Source of the DNA: Clostridium paridis
GTDB taxonomy: Bacteria; Bacillota; Clostridia; Clostridiales; Clostridiaceae
NCBI RefSeq assembly: GCF_016765615.1
Contig: NZ_JAESWA010000019.1
Span: forward strand, 1-64,000
DNA length: 64,000 nucleotides
Direction of reading: 5' to 3'
Shown here: positions 61,309-64,000 of the stretch, in pieces
How positions within the stretch are numbered: position 1 is the stretch's first letter
Layout of the letters: each line of letters begins with the position of its first letter
Made by a program: the position numbers and the translations under genes
The notes under the pieces: generated by a model
Told to the model about the DNA's origin: nothing
The model's database searches: none
The model's input: only the letters and a program-made list of their open reading frames with translations

Positions 61309-62800
61309 CAATAAATTTAACGATATAAGCAAAGAATATGCCGAAAATGTGAAAAAAGAAATTAAGAAAACTTCAGAAGGAATAATTACAAGGATTAGAT
61401 TGTCAATAGTTTTAAAGTTAAATACTATGTATACCTTGCGATTAATTGGGATGTTGATTTTTTTAAATATTGCAATTAGCATTATTTATGGTTATGCAGT
61501 TTATAAGACAAATAAAAGTAAGGTAATTGAGTCTGTTAGTTATATATATCAAATACAAAAACAACAGAAAGATCTTCCTACAGGGATTATTGAAGGCGTT
61601 GGACATACTGAGGCGATTAACTATTATTTTTATGATGAAAATAATAATTTAATGTACACAAATAATAGTGAGACTGCAGAATTAATTAATACAGTCTTTA
61701 AAATAGATAATGAAAATTCATTGAAAACTAATGAAAATCCATTTAATTCAAAGGAAGCTTTAAATAAGAAAATAAATACACTATTAAATATTAATTATGT
61801 ATATGAAAAAAGGCTTACTACTGAGAGCGGAGATATCAAGGTAGTAGCTCAATATGGATTTTCTAATGAGCTAAATGAGTTAAAGATAATATTAAGTATA
61901 TTAGTATTGGTAGAAGTTGTACTAATTTTATTATCTTTAAGTAAAGCAACTAAGGGAACAAAGAAGATATTAAAGCCAATTGATGAAATGAATAATACGG
62001 TTAAGAATATTACAATAAATGAGTTGAATACAAGACTCAATATAAGTGGGACACAAAATGAACTTAAGGATTTATCGATAACAGTAAATGATATGCTTGA
62101 TAGAATTCAAAAATCTTACGAAGTTCAAAATCAATTTGTATCAGATGCATCTCATGAGTTAAGAACCCCTATAGCAGTAATTCAAGGATATGTAAAGTTA
62201 CTAGATAGATGGGGAAAAGAGGATCAAAAGGTTCTACAAGAATCTATTGATGCAATTAAATCTGAAGCTGAAAATATGAAGAAGCTAGTTGAGAATCTTT
62301 TGTTTTTAGCAAGAGGAGATAAAAATACACAAGAGATAAATTTTGAAATATTTACATTAGAAAATTTAATGGAGGAAATACTAAAGGACACTCAATTAAT
62401 TGATAGCAATCACAATATAATTCTAGAAAGAAATGATAGTGTAGAAATTTATGGTGATAGAAAGCTAATTAAGCAAATGCTAAGAATATTCATTGATAAT
62501 AGTATAAAGTATACTCCAATTGATGGAACTATAAAGCTAAACTCTTATTTAGAAAAGAAAGAAGTTTTAATAGTAATTGAAGATAATGGAATAGGGATAT
62601 CAGAAGAAGATTTACCTAAAATATTCAATAGATTTTATAGAGCAGATGAGTCTAGAACAAGAGAAACAGGAGGAACGGGGCTTGGACTATCCATAGCAAG
62701 GTGGATAGTTAAAAGTCATAAGGGACAAATATCAGTTAAGAGTGCTTTAGATAAGGGAACTAAGATAATTATTAGTTTGCCTTTAAATAAAGATGAATAA
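61301..62800 (+). CDS. Sensor histidine kinase (ArlS/CssS-like)
   Basis: 499 residues. TM1 about 46-68 after a charged 45-residue cytoplasmic N-terminus, an extracytoplasmic domain about 70-190, TM2 about 192-212, HAMP, H285 in VSDASHELRTPIAVIQGY, and a HATPase with EDNGIGI and GGTGLGLSIARW. Overlaps the response regulator gene, so the two are translationally coupled. Confidence 0.93.
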   Translation: MNNNKFNDISKEYAENVKKEIKKTSEGIITRIRLSIVLKLNTMYTLRLIGMLIFLNIAISIIYGYAVYKTNKSKVIESVSYIYQIQKQQKDLPTGIIEGVGHTEAINYYFYDENNNLMYTNNSETAELINTVFKIDNENSLKTNENPFNSKEALNKKINTLLNINYVYEKRLTTESGDIKVVAQYGFSNELNELKIILSILVLVEVVLILLSLSKATKGTKKILKPIDEMNNTVKNITINELNTRLNISGTQNELKDLSITVNDMLDRIQKSYEVQNQFVSDASHELRTPIAVIQGYVKLLDRWGKEDQKVLQESIDAIKSEAENMKKLVENLLFLARGDKNTQEINFEIFTLENLMEEILKDTQLIDSNHNIILERNDSVEIYGDRKLIKQMLRIFIDNSIKYTPIDGTIKLNSYLEKKEVLIVIEDNGIGISEEDLPKIFNRFYRADESRTRETGGTGLGLSIARWIVKSHKGQISVKSALDKGTKIIISLPLNKDE

Positions 62801-62895
62801 AAATTCATTAGAAATTTTTAAATATCCGTAAAGTTTTTGCATAAGTAGTAAATGTAAGATAAAAAAGAGTATAATGATTTTAGAATTATAGATAG

Positions 62896-62935
62896 AGTCA
62901 TAGTGGGTATAGTCAATACTCGCTATGACTTTTTT
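62896..62935 (+). terminator. Terminator/attenuator between kinase and ABC exporter genes
   Basis: AGTCATAGTGGGTAT (62896-62910) pairs over 15 bp (two G-T wobbles) with ATACTCGCTATGACT (62916-62930), then five T. The ABC gene ribosome site (GAGGCGGTG) begins right after the T-run, so expression of the exporter needs read-through or a promoter that starts after or inside the hairpin. Confidence 0.85.
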
Positions 62936-62952
62936 GAGGCGGTGAAACCTAT

Positions 62953-64000
62953 ATGGATTTTTTAAACAAGTATATTAAAAAATACTGGAGATTATTTCTT
63001 CTTGCAGTTCTTTTCCTTACATTAGAGGCTTTGTGTGATTTATTACAGCCTACAATAATGTCAAGAATAGTAGATATTGGAGTAGCTGAAAAGAATATGG
63101 ACTATGTAATAAAACTAGGAGGTATAATGCTTTTAGTAACATTGGTAGGAGCTATAGCAGCATCAACTAGAAATATAATAGCAACTAATGTTTCTCAAAA
63201 TTTTGGTGCAGAATTAAGACTAGATTTATATAAGAAGATACAAAGCTTTTCTTCCAAAAACATAGATGAATTCGATAGAGCATCTCTGATTACGAGATTG
63301 ACAAATGATGTGAATCAAATCCAAGTTTTTGCTAATGGTCTTATGCGAATTTTTGTTAAGGCTCCTTTATTATGCATAGGAAGTTTATTTATGGTTATAA
63401 GATTAAATTATAGATTAGCTCTAATATTATTAGCTGTAATTCCAGTGGTATTTATTATCATTTCTTTGAACATGAAGATAGGATACCCTTTGTTTAGGAA
63501 AGTGCAAAAAGCTTTAGATAAGGTAAATAGCATAATGAGAGAATATCTGTCAGGAATACGAGTAGTTAAGGCATTTAATAGATTTAGCTATGAAGAAAAT
63601 AGGTTTGGAAATTCAAACGAAGAATTATCAGAAATATCAACGAAAGCAATGAAGAGGATGGCTATATTTTCTCCTGCAATTACTTTTACTGTAAATTTAG
63701 GAATAGTTGCAGTGATATGGTTAGGAGGAGTAAAGGTAAATCAAGGGCAAATGCAGGTAGGCCAAATAATAGCATTTGTAAACTATATGACCCAAATTTT
63801 ATTTTCACTTATGATAATTTCAAATGTATTTAATATGTTAGTAAGAGCAAAAGCCTCGGCAGAGCGTATAGAAGAAGTATTTTCTAAAGAAAATACAATG
63901 ATTATAAAGGGGAAACAAATAAAAGAGTTTGCTTCAAAAGGTAAGATAGATTTTATAAATGTAAGCTTTAGCTATTCAGAGTCTTATGAGGAAAAAGTAC
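62953..64000 (+). CDS. ABC exporter half-transporter (permease-ATPase fusion), 5' part
   Basis: Open from ATG 62953 to the window end, about 349 codons, no stop. The N-terminus (MDFLNKYIKKYWRLFLLAVL, then LCDLLQPTIMSRIVDIGV) and six membrane helices through about residue 300 are those of type-I ABC exporters of the BmrC/YfiB kind. The frame ends at KIDFINVSFSYSESYEEKV, the start of the ATPase domain before Walker A. Such proteins usually act as heterodimers, so a second gene probably follows outside the window. Multidrug or lipid export likely. Confidence 0.88.
   Translation, partial: MDFLNKYIKKYWRLFLLAVLFLTLEALCDLLQPTIMSRIVDIGVAEKNMDYVIKLGGIMLLVTLVGAIAASTRNIIATNVSQNFGAELRLDLYKKIQSFSSKNIDEFDRASLITRLTNDVNQIQVFANGLMRIFVKAPLLCIGSLFMVIRLNYRLALILLAVIPVVFIIISLNMKIGYPLFRKVQKALDKVNSIMREYLSGIRVVKAFNRFSYEENRFGNSNEELSEISTKAMKRMAIFSPAITFTVNLGIVAVIWLGGVKVNQGQMQVGQIIAFVNYMTQILFSLMIISNVFNMLVRAKASAERIEEVFSKENTMIIKGKQIKEFASKGKIDFINVSFSYSESYEEKV

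Noticed and set aside
1-64000. tRNA or rRNA genes, CRISPR arrays, prophage or integrase genes
   Set aside because: No tRNA cloverleaf sequences, rRNA segments, regularly spaced repeats or phage structural genes were visible by reading; a tRNAscan or CRISPR search was not possible here.

Overview
The window looks like chromosomal DNA from a low-G+C Clostridium-type firmicute. The DNA is strongly A+T-rich, Shine-Dalgarno sites are strong (GGAGG or GGGGG), GTG/TTG starts occur, intrinsic terminators are frequent, and the gene families are typical of clostridia (T-box tyrS, SigI/RsgI, DUF4342, GH65/GH31 alpha-glucoside genes, class-1 isoprenoid enzyme, DUF116). I see no rRNA, tRNA, CRISPR array or prophage. 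The right edge cuts an ABC exporter gene.

Layout. 0-5.6 kb (minus): a MacAB-like adaptor/ATPase/permease exporter followed by its kinase and regulator. 5.9-7.9 kb: a chemoreceptor behind a sigma-28-like promoter. 8.0-11.1 kb: the complete preQ1 operon queD-queE-folE-queC-queF behind a class-I preQ1 riboswitch and two tandem terminators. 11.2-12.4 kb: a decayed IS1595-like element. 12.4-15.7 kb: a paired YdcZ transporter with a Crp/Fnr regulator, then an ECF sigma/anti-sigma pair. 15.9-22.3 kb: MFS transporter, 2-hydroxyacid dehydrogenase, T-box-controlled tyrS, ddl and a MocR regulator. 22.4-27.6 kb: a LiaS/NarX-type two-component system and a three-gene ABC-2 exporter. 27.6-29.6 kb: a palindromic IS-derived repeat, a fatty-acid desaturase and a YhhN-family protein. 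29.6-32.0 kb: an ABC-F protein behind a long attenuator leader with a 38-codon leader peptide. 32.0-34.3 kb: a Fur-box-controlled ribD/ribBA pair in which one half of each protein has lost its catalytic residues. 34.4-36.9 kb: a divergent class-I isoprenoid synthase and a DUF116 protein. 37.0-41.2 kb: amtB, a P-II gene and a chemoreceptor. 41.3-50.3 kb: an alpha-glucoside locus (MsmX-like ATPase, LacI, GH65 phosphorylase, GH31 glucosidase, PucR-type regulator, beta-phosphoglucomutase). 50.4-54.4 kb: FUSC and MFS transporters, then sigI-rsgI. 54.4-58.7 kb: MATE exporter, class-V aminotransferase with an ECF S-component, and a metallophosphoesterase. 58.7-64 kb: a long imperfect palindrome, a coiled-coil protein, a DUF4342 protein, a two-component system and the start of an ABC exporter.

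The most unusual locus is 31.97-34.33 kb. A perfect 7-1-7 Fur box and a strong promoter precede a RibD whose deaminase domain has lost its zinc and catalytic residues but whose reductase is intact, and a RibBA whose DHBP synthase domain has lost its catalytic residues but whose GTP cyclohydrolase II is intact. The two surviving activities would turn GTP into a reduced diaminopyrimidine under iron limitation, either to boost flavin flux or to make a different product. Other notable items are the multi-terminator ABC-F leader, a MITE-like palindrome built from the same termini as the resident IS, the divergent isoprenoid synthase/DUF116 pair, the amtB leader with tandem six-base-loop hairpins, and a matched operator pair at the GH65/GH31 divergent promoter.
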